Positions 48,671 to 60,836 of a stretch of 64,000 nucleotides of DNA are shown here, piece by piece. Made by a program: the position numbers and the translations under genes. Location of the stretch: positions 121,667,033-121,731,032 of the forward strand of contig NC_089495.1 of NCBI RefSeq assembly GCF_036850765.1. Direction: 5' to 3'. The notes below the pieces were generated by a model. That model was not told where the DNA came from. It did not search any database and saw nothing but the letters and a program-made list of their open reading frames with translations. Numbering within the stretch: position 1 is the stretch's first letter; each line of letters starts with the position of its first letter. This DNA comes from Saccopteryx bilineata (taxonomy: Eukaryota; Chordata; Mammalia; Chiroptera; Emballonuridae).

Positions 48671-49774
48671 GTTCTAGGAACTTATATGTTTCTTCTCTAT
48701 TGTTAAACTTGGTGGCATATAATCTTTTATGGTATTTTAGTACGATCCTTTGTGTATCTATAATGTTTGTGGTAATTTCTCCACTTTCATTTTGGATTTT
48801 GTTTATTGAGTTTTTTTCCTTAGTGAGGCTAGCCAGGGGTTTGCCAATTTTATTCATATTTTCAAAGAACCAGCTCTTTGTTGTATTAATTTTTTCTATA
48901 GATGTTTTGTTCTGTATTTCATTTAGTTCTGCTCTAATTTTTACTATTTCCTTTCTTCTGCTTACTTTGGGTTGCTTTTGTTTTTCTTTTTCTAGTACTT
49001 TAAGACTATGATGTTAGATTATTTACTTGAGATCTATCTATCTTGGTTCTCAATATAAGTCTGTAATGATATAAACTTTCATCTTATTACTGCTTTCACT
49101 GCATCCCGGAAGTTTTGTTATGTCATGTTGTCATTCTCATTTGTCTGTATATATCTTTTGATCTCTGCTTTTATTTCTTCTTTGACCGAGTCATTTTTTT
49201 TAGAAGTGTGTTGTTTGCTTTTTACAATTTTTGTGGTTGAATTCTAATTTCAATGACTTTTGATCATAAAATATGCTTGGTATAATTTCAAGTTTCTTGA
49301 ATTTGTTGAGGTTAGTTTTGTGGCCCCACATATGGTCTATCTTTGATAGTGTTTCATGCACATTGGAAATAGAAATAATCTGACAACCTGAGATGAAATG
49401 TTCTTTAAATGTCTATTATGTCCATTTGGTCTAGCGTGCCATTTAAGGCTGATATTTCTTCATCAATTTTCTGTTTGGGTGATCTATCTAAAGCTGTCAA
49501 TGGCATGTTGAGATCTCCAAGTATAATTGTGTTTTTGTATGTTTCTATTTTTAGATTAGTTAGTAGATATTTTATATATTTTGGTGCTCCCTGATTCAGT
49601 ACATATATATTAAAAAGTGTTATGTCTTCTTGATAAAGTGTCCTCTTTATCATTATAAAATTTCCATCTTTGTCTCTTGTTAATTTTATTGTCTTAAAGT
49701 CAGCATTGTCAGGTACTAGTATGGTTACACCTACTTTTCTTTGGGTCTTATTTTCTTTGAGAACTATTTTCCAC

Positions 49775-50081
49775 CCCTGGGCTGGTTGGCTCAGTGGTAG
49801 AGCATCAGCTTAGTGTGTGGATGTCCTGGATTCGATTCCTGGTCAGGGTCCACAGGAGAAGTGACCATCTGCTTCTCTACCCCTCCACATCCCCTTTTTT
49901 CTCTCTTTTTCCCTCTCACAGCCATGGCCTCAGATGGGCAAAACATCAGTCTCAGACAGGAGTGGCTGGGTGGATCATGGTTGGGGCACATGTGGGAGCC
50001 TGTCTCTCCTTCTCACTTAAGGATAAATAAATAAATAAATAAATAATGAAGGAAGGAAGGAAGGAAGTGGAAAGAAAGAAA

Positions 50082-50130
<49 letters not shown>
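49775..50130 (+). repeat. SINE-B, older subfamily, with compound tail
   Basis: Internally shortened copy. The tail runs (AAAT)n, (GGAA)n and (GAAA)n at 50023-50130. Flanked by GAACTATTTTCCA and GAATTATTTTCCA within the L1. Confidence 0.85.
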
Positions 50131-50261
50131 ATTATTTTCCAATCTTTCACTTTTTGTCTACTTTGGTATGTGCAGCTCAGGTGTGTCTCCAGAAGACAGC
50201 ATACAGTTAGGTTTTGCTTTTTGATCCAATTTGCTACTCTTTGTGCCTCTTTACTGATGAT

Positions 50262-50345
50262 GATTAAAATGAGTTAAATGTAAAGTCCTCAGAACAGTAC
50301 CTAGCACACAGTTAATGTAGTACTATATAAATTAAACCATCATTA
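50262..50345 (+). repeat. MIR 3' remnant
   Basis: AAAATGAGTTAAATGTAAAG then CAGAACAGTACCTAGCACAC match the MIR 3' part. Confidence 0.65.
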
Positions 50346-51678
50346 TTTTTGTCATGAATAATTATGATTATGATAATTACTCCTTAGACACAGAAACAAG
50401 AATTCTGTTGTGACTATATGGAGAGGAGCAAACAAGAATCATTGAGTTGTTCTCTGAACTTTAAGTTCAGGCTTTTAAAGAGAACCATAAAAATGCCATC
50501 TAACTGATGAAAGTCTGGAGTGAGGGAGGCACACCTCTTGACTATCCTGGAAAACACCGTCTCCACCCTGCCAATATTTATTTCTTTGGCTTGCTTCTCG
50601 GCAAAGGTCCACTCTAGACATGATCCTACTGTGTCCAGACCTTTGCCACCAATGTCCTTGTACTGAGGAGCTCTGACTGGACGAGATATGTTCAGATGGA
50701 CAACTATGAATCCTATCTACTGTCATGAAATGTAGAACAGGCTTGGGGAGGCCAAGACAGGTTGGGCTGACCACAGATGTGGGTGCTTCTGACCTTCCTT
50801 AAGGAAGATTAAAGATTTGGAATCCAGGTTACAAAGTAAAATTATAGAACTTTTAGGTGGAGTGAGATACTTTCTTTTTCTTACTCATTTCCCAGTGTAT
50901 TATACCATCCTACCTGATAGTGCTATACTACACTGGTATAATATCACGTATAGCCTGACATTTTCCAGTGATTTAAAGAGTTCAGTCAGTTGTTAGATGG
51001 TCTCTTCTGATCCTCACTTTCACCCTTTGTGGCAAGTGTTGGCATCAGTGTCCTCAGATGAGAAGACAGAGACTCAGAGGAGTTTGGTGATTTTTCAGGG
51101 GAACCAGGATTCTAACTGGTACAACCCAGCTTCCAGTCTGCAGCTCTTTCTGCTGCAGAAACACCAACATGCCTCCTGCTCAAAGAAGGCTGAGCAAATT
51201 CACACCCACAGATGAAGATATGATACAATCAACACGCTGCCCACCGGACAAAGGAAAGTTCTGTAGTGTGGCTCAAGGGAAAGCAATGGCTCAACGTGTG
51301 GATTTCGTGTCTCACTTATTCTACTAGTTTTCCCAAAATGAAAAGATTCCAACAACACAAATATTAATGTGGGCCAGGCCTCATAGAGCGGGTCTTATTT
51401 CTACTTGTTTTATCTCAAGGACAGCATAGTTAGTTTTTTATAATACCTGTTTACTCTCTACCAGGTGGGAAAAACTTGTTTTTGTTTAGGATTGCTGTGT
51501 CTTAGCTTAAGAAATTCTGAGTACATTCAGACACAGGTGAGATGGAGGAATCACAGTAGATATGTGTGGAAGAATCCATTTGTGGGCACAACAGTGCTAA
51601 AGGTTAAGTGGTGTCATACTGACCACTATGAAGTAGAACACAATCATATTTTAATATGACTTTTAGTGCGCGCACGCG

Positions 51679-51723
<45 letters not shown>

Positions 51724-52490
51724 CTTCCCTTACATATCTTGACCTTATTCTGGCTGCCGTTTTGCAGCCACTAAATAGGCAAATTTGTTTCCGGCAGGTC
51801 TGCTCTTTTTTTAAAAAATGTTGTGCTGCCACCTACTGGAAAGATTAGGAATTTCAAGATATTTCTTCACCCTTTCAGAGGTGGTGCTTCTGGAAGTAAG
51901 GTGATGTTGCTATGCCAGTCTCCATCTGCCAAAGCCTGCTAAAGGCTGTTTTTCGGTGCCCCTATTGCTCTTCTTATTTTTCAGGGAAGGCTTCTAAACT
52001 CAGTTCTGAGAAACAGATTTTTCCAGTCCAATAACGATGTTTTTCCTAACGATCTTCATCGTCTGATGTCAAATCTGGGGCAGAGCTGATAAAGCACTCT
52101 GGTAACTTCAGTCTTAGATGGATACACACTTGCCAGGGCTCTCTGCTTACCTCTGGAGTCTGCTATGTGGAAATGCACATTGGTGGTGAGGAAAAGGGAC
52201 TGGGGACACGTCTCACGAGTGATCCTGAAGGTATGTTGGCCCCCAGGGCAGCATTCCAAAATAAATAGTGATTCCTCAGATTTGGTCTAGTCCTGATTGT
52301 GATGACCATATTTCCTCTTTGCTCTGCCTGCAATCTTGGATTTACTGTTAGAAATCAAAGTTAAATGTAGGTACTAACTCTTACCCGCCCCCCTACTGTT
52401 GTCACTGTCAACCTCTCTTCTCTATTTTACTTATTTATCCTTAACAATTTTATCATATGACATACTCCTGTATATGTTTCACTGGCTTTT
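50346..52490. other. Single-copy DNA with a MIR and a purine-pyrimidine tract
   Basis: A MIR in antisense lies at about 51030-51165 (CCTCAGATGAGAAGACAGAG, GACTCAGAGGAGTTTGGTGA). An alternating (GC)n(AC)n tract lies at 51666-51721. No coding region is supported. Confidence 0.5.
51666..51721. repeat. (CG)n(CA)n alternating tract
   Basis: Over 50 bases of strictly or nearly alternating purine and pyrimidine, GC-rich then AC, a classical Z-DNA-prone sequence. Confidence 0.95.
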
Positions 52491-53124
52491 AAAAAAAATT
52501 TTATTTATTGATTTTTAGAAAAAGAAAGGAAGAGAGAGAGAGAGAGAGAGAAAGAAGAGTGAGGAGCAGCAAATCGTAGTTGCTTCACTTTAGTTGTTCC
52601 CTTTTTTTGACAGAGACAGAGAGAGTCAGAGAGAGAGAGACAGACAGGAAGGGAGAGAGATGAGAAGCATCAGTTCTTCATTGTAGCACTTTAGTTGTTC
52701 ATGGATTGCTTTCTCATATGTGCCTTGACCGTGGGGCTACAGTGGAGCGAGTGACCCCTTGCTCAAGCCAGTGACCTTGGGCTTAAGCCAGCGACCTTGG
52801 GCTTCAAGCCAGCGAACTTTGAGTTCAAGCCAGAGATCATGGGGTCATCTCTATGATCCCATGCTCAAGCCAGTGACCCCGCGCTCAAGCTGGTGAGCCT
52901 GTGCTTATGCCAGATGAGTCCGTACTCAAGCCGGTGACCTCGGGGTTTTGAACCTGGGTCCTCCGCATCCCAGTCTGACGCTCTATCCACTGCTCCACTG
53001 CCTGGTCAGGCTTTAGTTGTTCCTTGATTTCTTCTGGTACTGCCTTAACCAGGCGAGCCCTGGGTTTCAAACCAAAGACCTCAGTGTTCAGGGTGAACTC
53101 TCCATCCTCCACCACAGGCGAGGC
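52491..53124 (-). repeat. Old SINE-C split by a SINE-A
   Basis: The outer copy occupies 52491-52600 and 53024-53124 (ending TCCACCACAGGCGAGGC). The inserted element and duplication lie between. Confidence 0.85.
52601..53010 (-). repeat. SINE-A inserted in SINE-C
   Basis: Full-length antisense SINE-A. CTTTAGTTGTTCC is exact at 52588-52600 and 53011-53023. Confidence 0.95.
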
Positions 53125-54058
53125 TCCTCGCTTGTTTTCTATTTTGCTTTCTATGATGTAAGCTCCACACACAAAAATACATTTCTGTCTCTTTTGTTCA
53201 TTGGAACAGGGCCTGGCACTTAGTAGGTGTTCAGAAAGTACATGTGGAATAAGCGGAGTCCTAACTTCATCATCTTACATGGTTATAGGGTCTGTACTTT
53301 ACTTTACTTCGAGTCTGATGGATTTGATATTTCTATCTCTGCTTTTCATGAGGACTTTCTACGGAGAACGGGAAGTCAGCATATGGCTGTGTCTAAATCT
53401 GGTGACAAGAGGTAGGGATGTATGATGTGAGCAGGCATTTACCTATGCTGGGCTGGTCTAATCACCAGGGGAGCAAACAATTCTAGAAAAGCTTTGGAGA
53501 GAGCTCAAAAGGTAGGAGGAAACTGGAGAGAAATCCAAACTGAGAGGGCTTATTATAAAGTTGGCAAGAATAGCCTGAGTGAAGCACAGAATATAAATAA
53601 ATGTATTGATGTATCTGTGTAAAATTATTTAATAACAATTATTATAGTTATCATTTATCCAATACTTGCTCTGCTCTGAAACTTTATTATAATCCGCATT
53701 ACGCACTGGATCTTTATTTCCTGTGAGTGTGACACATGAAGGCTCAAACATATGTGACTGGAGTGTGTGATGATAGTGAGCCCCTGAGTAGAAGTATAGA
53801 TTTAGTCCCATCCTGCAGGACAGAATGTGCTTCCACATGTGCCTTTGAGCCAAAGAGCCTTAGATTGACGTCATTTTTGTCACTAGTTGTGTTTCTTGTG
53901 CAGATTATGTAAATAAGCTCCAAGTTCATCTCCTGTAAAGCGGGGCTAACAGTGACCTGAGAGAAGAGATAATAAACTTGCACATTGTAGGGAAAACAGC
54001 TCTGTTAGGCTTGCTTACTTGCACTTTGCATGATTAGTGCTTGAGCAAGTGGCAGAAC
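53125..54058. other. Single-copy DNA upstream of the PEX26 promoter
   Basis: An L2/MIR-like end (GGGCCTGGCACTTAGTAGGT) lies near 53208. Otherwise nothing recognised. Confidence 0.5.
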
Positions 54059-54083
54059 CGCGCGCGCGCGTGCGTGTGTGTGT
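54059..54083. repeat. (CG)n(TG)n alternating tract near the promoter
   Basis: 25 bases of alternating purine and pyrimidine about 0.4 kb before the SBS motifs. Confidence 0.9.
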
Positions 54084-54459
54084 AGCCTATGTAGGGCGGC
54101 AGGTACTTGCTCTTGGCGAGCGGCAGTTTTCCTGTTCGCTCGCCCACCCGCAGGGCAAACCTCCTTTGCCTTTTGCTCCTTGGCGGTTCCCAGAAACTAA
54201 TAAACCGAATGGCCCAACGCTTTCCGGCTTCGCAGTAACTGTACCATCTGGCCAAATACAATGTGAGCCTGCCTGGCCTGGGACACCGGCATTAGCATTA
54301 CATCGCTCCTCGCTGGAATTTCTTCTGTCTGGTGTCAGCCAGGCCTGGTTAACAGGGGGTCCGACTCATCATCTCTCAACACATCTTTGATTTCCCTCAC
54401 CTCAGGCGGCTGTGCCAGTTTGTTTTCTGCCCCGTCAGTGCCAGTTTCTGAGGGCGCGC

Positions 54460-54480
54460 GGCATGCTGGGTGTTGTAGTC
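54460..54480 (-). promoter_or_regulatory. ZNF143/THAP11 (SBS)-type motif, inverted copy
   Basis: Read on the - strand this is GGACTACAACACCCAGCATG, a good match to the ACTACAnnTCCCAGnATGC promoter motif bound by ZNF143 and THAP11. One base of the central TCCC is changed to ACCC. It lies about 450 bp upstream of the PEX26 start codon. Confidence 0.7.
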
Positions 54481-54529
54481 CAGACCTGCCCATCCGCCCC
54501 AAGATAGCTGTGGAGTCGAGGTCCGAAGA

Positions 54530-54554
54530 ACTACAACTCCCAGAGTCCCATGCG
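54530..54554 (+). promoter_or_regulatory. ZNF143/THAP11 (SBS)-type motif, direct copy
   Basis: The core ACTACAACTCCCAGAGTCCC, followed by ATGCG, closely matches the SBS consensus with a short spacer change. It faces the copy at 54460-54480 across about 50 bp. Paired, oppositely oriented motifs of this kind are common at CpG-island promoters of housekeeping genes. Confidence 0.75.
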
Positions 54555-54784
54555 CCTCCGGAACCGTGTCACAGTGTCCCAGGACCAGGAAAACGTGGTT
54601 TCGGTTTCCGCGGAGCAGTTTTGTTCTTAAAAGCTATCCGGACAGTGCTCTCCCGTGCTAAGGGGCCTCCGTGTAGGTCGTGGGGTCGGAGCAACTAGGC
54701 CAGGTACTGGAGACACGCAGCCGCTCTGCACATCCGAAGTGTAAACTGGTTTCCAGGCGCCGGTGAGCCCAGCTTGGGCCTTAA

Positions 54785-54826
54785 ATGAGGCCCCTTGCTT
54801 CTCCTTGTCGGAGATTCGGACTCTGA
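54785..54826 (+). other. Short upstream ORF in the probable PEX26 5' UTR
   Basis: An ATG at 54785 opens a 13-codon frame ending in TGA at 54824-54826, about 100 bases before the PEX26 ATG. If this segment is in the mature 5' UTR it could lower initiation at the main start. Whether it is retained depends on the unmapped first-exon splice. Confidence 0.4.
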
Positions 54827-54929
54827 GAACGTTGTGGACAGGGCAGTGAGATCTCCGCACTTCTCCCCGGCCGAACTGGAGAGGTGGCCCCTCAGACATC
54901 CGAGGATACTGGCCCTGAGCCAGGCTGCT

Positions 54930-55129
54930 ATGAAGAGTGACCCGGCGCCACCTGCAGCCCCCCTCAGGGGGCTCGGGAGCGTCCTCCCTTCTGTGGCGGC
55001 CGCGGCTCTATTGGAGGAGGCGGCCGACCTGCTGGTGGTGCACCTGGACTTCCCGGCGGCGCTGAACACCTGCGAGCGAGCCGGGCGGAACCTGAACCTT
55101 GACGTCCTGGCGGGCGAGCCTGCGGGCGT
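54930..55129 (+). CDS. PEX26: PEX26 first coding exon (peroxisome biogenesis factor 26)
   Basis: PEX26 is a tail-anchored peroxisomal membrane protein. Its cytosolic part docks the PEX1-PEX6 AAA ATPase, which extracts and recycles the import receptor PEX5. This exon encodes residues 1-66 plus two bases of codon 67. The N terminus [12 protein letters not shown] and the segment [15 protein letters not shown] (about residues 28-42) match mammalian PEX26. The ATG has G at -3. It is the PEX26 start because MKSD begins here; the frame stays open upstream but without an ATG. The exon ends in phase 2 at a GTACGT donor, equivalent to the human c.230 boundary but 30 bases shorter, so about ten residues are missing from the variable linker before LLEEAADLL. 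No stop or frameshift is seen. In human the ATG lies in exon 2, so an untranslated first exon probably lies upstream. Confidence 0.95.
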
Positions 55130-56258
<1,129 letters not shown>

Positions 56259-56708
56259 TAGGTCCTTGTTGCTGACTCATTGCATCATTCTAGAAATGAG
56301 AATGTTTGTGTCCTCTCCTGAATCAGTGCCTAATATCTCCTCTTCCCCCTTTTCTATTTCCCTCCAAATTGAATTCTTCCTGTTCTATCCTTTTTTTATT
56401 TTGTTTTGTTTTCAGATCTCAAAGCAGCACTGAAGGATGAGGAAGGGAGGATTTAGGACTGGACTAGAAGAAAGAGAGAGAGAGGACACTGGGAATAGGA
56501 GATGTGGAGTGGGATGACAGAGTGGAGTGTAGCATAGAGAGAGCTTGTTGTGCTTTCTAGGAATTCCTGATTCTTTCAGCATTCTGTAGGGAAGGGCTGG
56601 AGGACACAGGGCAGGAGCTAGATAGTACAGTACAGTGGATATGAGAGTTAAACCAACTGTGAAGCACTGACTGTTCTTTTCTTGGGATTGGATTATTTTG
56701 GGCTGCAG

Positions 56709-57004
56709 TGTTCTCCTGTACAGCAAAGTACAAGAGCCTGGAGCTGTGCTGGAAGCAGCCAGGGCTTGGCTCCGAGACCCAGACAATCAGGGTCTTCCAG
56801 AGTACAGCGCCTTGGCAGAACTTCACCTGCAGCGGGTGCTGCTGCCCCTGGGCTGCCTGGCGGAGGCTGAGGAGCTAGTGGTGGGCTCTGAAGCCTTCAG
56901 TGTGGAGCAGCAGCTGGAAGCTCTCCAGGCCATCAGCACAGCGAGGCAGAAGCAGAGACAGGAACACTGTGGCCCTGTGAAAGACCAGAAGCCACGCCAG
57001 GAAG
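56709..57004 (+). CDS. PEX26: PEX26 third coding exon
   Basis: This exon is 296 bases long, bounded by a TTTTGGGCTGCAG acceptor and a GTAGGA donor. It completes Cys114, encodes residues 115-212 and gives the first base of Gly213. [20 protein letters not shown] and [20 protein letters not shown] are clear PEX26 sequence, followed by [12 protein letters not shown]. The region is predicted helical and belongs to the cytosolic domain. The C-terminal part (residues about 195-212) is rich in Gln, Lys and Arg and leads to the linker before the membrane anchor. No disabling change is seen. Confidence 0.95.
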
Positions 57005-58918
57005 GTAGGATGTTGCCCTTCTGCAGCTGCTGTAAAGCGTAGTTGTGGGCTTTCCTCCGGACTATGGGGGTCCATCATGACACTCCTGGGAACTTGGGAG
57101 CAAGTCTTTTTTTATATGAGAGTTGGGGAGGCAGAGACAGATTGCTGCATGCGCCCGACCAGGATTCACCCATCAAGCCCCTACAGGCAATCCTCTGCCC
57201 AGTTGGGCTGCAGCTCCATTGCTCAGCAACTGAGTTATTTTAGTGCCTAAGGCTGAGGCCATGGAGCCATCCTCAGAGCTTGGGGCCAACTTTGCTCCAA
57301 CCATTGGAGCCATGGATGTGAGAGGGGAATAGAGAGAGAGAGAAAGATGGGTGGAGGAGGGGTGGAGAAGCAGATGGGTGTTTCTGACTCCCTGACCAGG
57401 AATCAAACCTGGGACATCCACACACTGGGCCAATGCTCTACCACTGAGCCAGCTGCCCAGGGTGGAGCATGTCTTTTATGAATAACTCCCAAATTACACA
57501 ATAGAAAACCTGTTGAGTTGCTTTCAAAGCCGAGACCCTCTGAAGTTGGCAGTGGAAGGAGACTTTGTATGAGTAGGTGTTGCTGGGTCTTAGGACCTTG
57601 ACTCTTTTCTCCTGAAAGCCACCATTTCCTTGGGGCCCTCTCATTAGATCTCTTGCCTGCACCACGCTGGCCTGGGCAGGATGTTATAGTGCTGGCATCA
57701 ATGCAGATGCAGTTGAGGTGTGTATGGGATAGCCAAAGGAAAGCAGGAAACTAACAATAACTTGGTAGCTTGATGTATGAGATGAAAATTACTTATCTTC
57801 AGTTTGGGTGCCCCTGCCCAGTGTCATGTCTGCCGCACTCACTAGACCTCCTGGGTGTCTTCTTCAGTAATTGACGCCCACCCTCTCAGGGACAGCCCAT
57901 GTTAAGAGTGCAGATTTATAAACTGGTTTCTGTAGGAAAACCACTTCAAGACCCAGCACCATACATCCCGCTGGCATCATGTAAGGGGAGCCGGCACAGG
58001 TGTAAGTGTGGGTGTTGATTTGTTACTCAGGGACTTGGAGTGTTCCTCTACTCCAGACCTTCACCTGGTTCTTGAGCCCTTTTCATCTCCTTTTCCTTAA
58101 GTGGTCTCTATACAAGAATACTTCTAAGGGAAGAAAATTCATTATCTCTTGAAGCAATTCATTCCATCAATGGGCAATTCTGTAGAGAAGTTGTTCTTTA
58201 TCTTGGTAAAATATAGAATAGGCATAATCCCCACCCCCAAAACCCTTCAACTGTTAGGAGATTGTAACCCTGTTTTCCTAAGTGTTTTTCTTTGTGTGCT
58301 AAAGAGCATGAACCTGCTGAGACAGAATTGCTTCTTTGCAAACAGGGCTTGTTGGCTTGAGGAATTCTCTGTGACTACTCAGGACCTCTACCCTTCTACC
58401 CCCTGGGGAGGAGGGAGTGGAAAGGGGTTTGATGGCAAGTTTAGGGTATTCTGTCAGGACTGGGAACTACTTGTTTTGGGTTAAAGTGTTTGTGTTTGTA
58501 TTCACAATCCAGGACTTTGAATTCTTCACTGTGTGTGCTAAGTGCCCTCATTTCCCTGCATCACCGTGATCATTAAGACCTGTGCTCTGTGTAACTCCAT
58601 GCATCTTAGGCCAAAATATAAATAGTACTTTAAAATAATGAGGGTATTTAGGAAAATACCGCATATGCCAGGTTTACCTAGCTGAGTAGATATGGTCTGT
58701 CACAGTCCTCCTCTAAGGAGATGATACTCTGGTGATGTAGTTTGTCCTTAAAATATTTTTGGTGCTTTCAGAGTCTTCTTTAGAACCACTTTATAAATTA
58801 CATGATTAAACCGTTCTTGTTACCTTTTGTTCAACTCTTATCATCAAGCTCAAAGCTCAGGTTTAGGGAAGCTGGTTTCTGTGACTTACCCTACATTTAC
58901 TCTCTGTCTCCTGACCAG
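57005..58918 (+). other. PEX26 intron between third and fourth coding exons
   Basis: The intron is 1914 bp with GT-AG ends. It contains one old SINE-B (57111-57463, - strand). The remaining sequence (57477-58918) is single-copy with no coding potential that I can support. Confidence 0.85.
57111..57463 (-). repeat. SINE-B, older subfamily, in PEX26 intron
   Basis: Flanked by GAGCAAGTCTTTT (57098-57110) and GAGCATGTCTTTT (57464-57476). Contains the diverged head complement CCCTGGGCAGCTGGCTCAGT. Confidence 0.9.
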
Positions 58919-59062
58919 GCTCCTCCCACAAGTTTCTGTTACTACTGATGCTGCTTCGCAGGCTGTGGGACTCTGCAGTGAGTTACTTTGTTTCCCTGCC
59001 CTTCAAAAAGAGCCTCCTGGCCACCTTGATCCTCTGCCTCTTGGTGGTGAGGTTTGATCCAG
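58919..59062 (+). CDS. PEX26: PEX26 fourth coding exon (membrane anchor)
   Basis: This exon is 144 bases long, after a CCTGACCAG acceptor and before a GTGAGT donor. It encodes the rest of Gly213, residues 214-260 and one base of Ala261. It carries the C-terminal transmembrane anchor: a hydrophobic run including [13 protein letters not shown] at about residues 244-256, preceded by the basic PFKK patch (240-243) that typically marks peroxisomal tail anchors. In human, skipping the equivalent exon gives a soluble isoform without the membrane segment; both splice sites here are strong, so the anchored form should be the default (inference). Confidence 0.95.
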
Positions 59063-60051
59063 GTGAGTGATGAAGCCACTTCCCCTCCCCCCTTTCCTGG
59101 GAAGGAGCAATTGACAGGGGCTGGGCCTGGGGAAGCCCTCCTGGGCAAGGAAGTACCTGCTGTGCCACTTGTCCCAGTCTGTTCAGTAAGGAGGGATGTG
59201 GGATTGGAGCAGGACCTGGCCCCCGCCCACCGAGGAGCGGCTAGTGCTGGCGTCTGTAAGCAGTCTGGGAAAGCCCTGCTGCCCTGCTGCCCTTGGATAT
59301 TGGCTCTGAATTATTGTTATCTTTTCCTCTACTTTATTCAAGGTTCAACTCTGATACAGCTTGGGGTTAAAAAACAAAAACAAAAACAAAAAACAACTCT
59401 TCCTTAGCATAATGTTTAAAAATTGTGTTGACACATTAAATTGTAAATGAAATACATGTACGTTTTAGAAAATGTGGAAAATAGGGGAAAGTAGAAAGAA
59501 GAAAACAAATCACCTGCTATTATAATGATTACACTTTCAATCTTTTTCTATGTATAGAGGTATATGGATATAGGTAAATTTTGCATATTATATATATTCT
59601 TTGAAACATGCCTTTAAATGGCTAAATAATATTCCAATTTATAGAAAAATCCCATAATTGATTTTAACAGCTCCCCATTGCAGAATGTTTTGGTTATTTC
59701 CTGTTCTGTTTCTGTAGCACTGTGAGGCAGACGTAGGCTCCCCAAGTGTGTTTGGGAACAGCCCTGGTTATTTCCTGAGGGTTAATGCCTCAGACGAGCA
59801 CACACTGGGCCAAAGGAGAGGCGCTCATTCTTTTAGATATTGTTGTGTGTTCCTCTATGTGACTCATGATCTAATCTCTACTCTTCTCATGAATTTAGAC
59901 TTAGAATACAATTCATAGAACTCAAAACTGGAGGAAAAACTAAAAACCCTTATCCAGTCCCTTTGGTTTCTTTCTTTTTCTTCCTTTTGTGGTTGAGAAA
60001 CCTTAGAACCACAGCGAAAGTGACTAGGCTAGGCGCACAAACAATTTCTTT

Positions 60052-60054
<3 letters not shown>

Positions 60055-60102
<48 letters not shown>

Positions 60103-60449
60103 TTTCCTGAAGCTGGAAATGGGGAGAGACAGTCAAACAGACTCCCGCATGCTCCCAACTGGGATCCACCCGGCACGCCCACCAGGGGGCGACGCTCTGC
60201 TCACCAGGGGGCGATGCTCTGCCCCTCTGGGGTCTTGCTCTATTGCGACCAGAGCCATCCCAGCGCCCGGGCCATCTTTGCTCCAGTGGAGCCTTGGCTG
60301 CGGGAGGGGAAGAGAGAGACAGAGAGGAAGAAGAGGGGGAGGGGTGGAGAAGCAGATGGGCGCTTCTCCTGTGTGCCCTGGCCGGGAATTGAACCCTGGA
60401 CTTCTGCATGCCAGGCTGACGCTCTATCACTGAGCCAACCGGCCAGGGC
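60055..60449 (-). repeat. SINE-B with (TTTA)n tail and target duplication
   Basis: CACAAACAATTTCTTTTTA is exact at 60036-60054 and 60450-60468. The tail is (TTTA)n to about 60104. CTCF-like core at 60179-60190. Confidence 0.95.
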
Positions 60450-60836
60450 CACAAACAATTTCTTTTTAAAGCTGCTAGTTCTTGATTTAGTCTCTATTTT
60501 CTGTTTCCTGTTCTCTAATTCTGCTTGTTCCAGAGACTTGATAAAAATTTAGAAAAATTTTTATGGTTTTTATAAGCCCTTTAGTCTAATAAACCCTGAT
60601 CTTTAAAGTGTGACGGCAGGGGCCATTTGAGCTTGCTGTGTGTATAGCTGCTCAGACTTTTTCAGGAAGAACCCTGGCGGGTAGTCCTCAGCCTTAGTGA
60701 CTGCCAAGACCCACTGCAGTGGCGGCGCCCTGGGAAAGGGGAGCTGTGAATGGTCTGCAGTTATAATTCAGTGGAAAGGATGTGCAGAAGGGAGTCAGTC
60801 TGCCAATAGCACTCTTAAAAAATAACATCTTCCTTT

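Larger units (their letters stand above)
43291..50255 (-). mobile_element. Long L1, antisense, multiply interrupted
   Basis: Reading leftwards on the - strand: 5' truncation near 50255, the endonuclease-domain remnant (LGDLNMPLTALDRSPKQKID at about 49520), the reverse transcriptase ([12 protein letters not shown] near 46390), the C-terminal domain ([16 protein letters not shown] near 45630) and the 3' UTR to about 43291. Insertions: SINE-B 43449-43818, SINE-B 44093-44484, MITE 45141-45478, LTR 47183-48619 and SINE-B 49775-50130. ORF2 is broken by many stops. Confidence 0.9.

Noticed and set aside
48456..48857. Open frame with repeated LLADKVTAEE peptide
   Set aside because: It is a fortuitous fusion of L1 ORF2 remnants with the LTR's U3 tandem repeats; it has no retroviral or host homology.
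50475..50774. Antisense frame of 99 codons as a processed pseudogene
   Set aside because: I do not recognise the peptide in any frame and there is no A tail or target duplication.
54795..54929. N-terminal extension of PEX26
   Set aside because: The frame is open upstream of 54930 but begins at TTG, not ATG, and PEX26 homologues start at MKSD.
60594..60740. Possible extra exon in the last PEX26 intron
   Set aside because: No conserved peptide or convincing splice-site pair was found, and exons on either side join in frame without it.
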